A stretch of 64,000 nt of DNA from the NCBI RefSeq assembly GCF_004307995.1, contig NZ_SIRE01000005.1:186001-250000 (forward strand). The letters run 5' to 3'. The position numbers were made by a program, and so were the translations under genes. Positions within the stretch are counted from its first letter, which is position 1, and each line of letters starts with the position of its first letter. Origin of the DNA: Paenibacillus thalictri (GTDB taxonomy: Bacteria; Bacillota; Bacilli; Paenibacillales; NBRC-103111). This document shows positions 63,878 to 64,000 of the stretch, piece by piece. The notes beneath the pieces were generated by a model. It was not told the DNA's origin. It ran no database searches and saw only the letters and a program-made list of their open reading frames with translations.

Positions 63878-64000
63878 CAAGCGCTGCCTGAAAGTGTTGC
63901 AGACCGTCTTGGCGGGATGCTTGACGACGGCGCTCGCCGGCTGCTCGCTGCTGCCGAAAGAGGAGGAACCGCTTAAGCCGCCGCTTGTGAAACCGGTGAA
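63861..64000 (+). CDS. lipoprotein, probable efflux adaptor subunit (cut by window edge)
   Basis: Start at TTG 63861, nine bases after GGAGG, with ATG 63867 as an alternative; both overlap the end of the ATPase gene. The visible 46 residues are a lipoprotein signal (TALAGC) followed by a charged linker and PPLVKPVK, the usual opening of HlyD/MacA-type membrane-fusion proteins of Bacillota. The rest is beyond the window. Confidence 0.7.
   Translation, partial: MWMKDNKRCLKVLQTVLAGCLTTALAGCSLLPKEEEPLKPPLVKPV

Overview
The window looks like a chromosomal segment of an endospore-forming Bacillota of the Paenibacillus type. The support is a gerA-family germination operon, kapB, several Bacillus-type orthologues (mrfAB, yfmM, yfmR, ykpA), strong AAGGAGG ribosome sites, frequent TTG/GTG starts, and YesM/YesN plus LplB-type carbohydrate loci, all at roughly 50% GC. 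The genus is an inference. Nearly all genes are on the + strand. I saw no rRNA, tRNA, CRISPR array, transposase or phage module, and no gene-free stretch longer than about 300 bases.

Layout. (1) 1-1001: 5' part of a PilX-like surface/pilus accessory gene on the minus strand, then a small conserved gene. (2) 1763-10348: a compact co-directional run starting with mrfA-mrfB (helicase and exonuclease of mitomycin-lesion repair), a second-type Fpg/Nei glycosylase, endonuclease IV, an ABC ATPase, an RlmM-type methyltransferase, another SAM methyltransferase and a DinB-fold protein. Its promoter carries a LexA-like GAAC-N4-ATTC site. (3) 10399-22127: a complete Gram-positive Tad (type IVb pilus) locus: TadZ/CpaE, CpaF, TadB, TadC, Flp-like pilin, three TadE/F/G-type pseudopilins and a prepilin peptidase, closed by an FHA protein and a PP2C phosphatase. 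A strong promoter is followed at once by an intrinsic-terminator-like hairpin in the leader. (4) 22228-29624: three ABC-F translation factors (YfmM, YfmR, YkpA types) interleaved with a DUF2269-like membrane protein, an ASCH protein and an M42 peptidase. (5) 29853-41262: housekeeping and stress genes: thioredoxin-like, kapB, aroC with a divergent LysR, a LuxR-type two-component pair, a Gfo/Idh/MocA dehydrogenase, a TRIC-like channel, DoxX and pirin behind a palindromic operator, purT, and several small unknowns. (6) 41429-54289: a YesM/YesN two-component pair, a HIT protein, then a carbohydrate-uptake locus (membrane AraC regulator, two LplB/YtcP-type permeases, lipoprotein binding protein, an unrecognised (alpha/alpha)-type enzyme candidate and a PL22 oligogalacturonate lyase), which together suggest uptake and breakdown of pectin oligomers. 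(7) 54413-59680: a germination operon with two B-subunit permease genes in tandem and a small two-TM protein at its end. (8) 59905-64000: MATE exporter, a ketopantoate-reductase-family gene divergent from a TetR regulator, and the start of a MacAB-like export operon cut by the window edge.

The most notable points are the possible SOS control of the repair operon, the leader terminator and phospho-signalling pair of the Tad locus, the unidentified 591-residue enzyme candidate next to the PL22 lyase, the A-B-B'-C germination operon, and three consecutive hairpins after ykpA.
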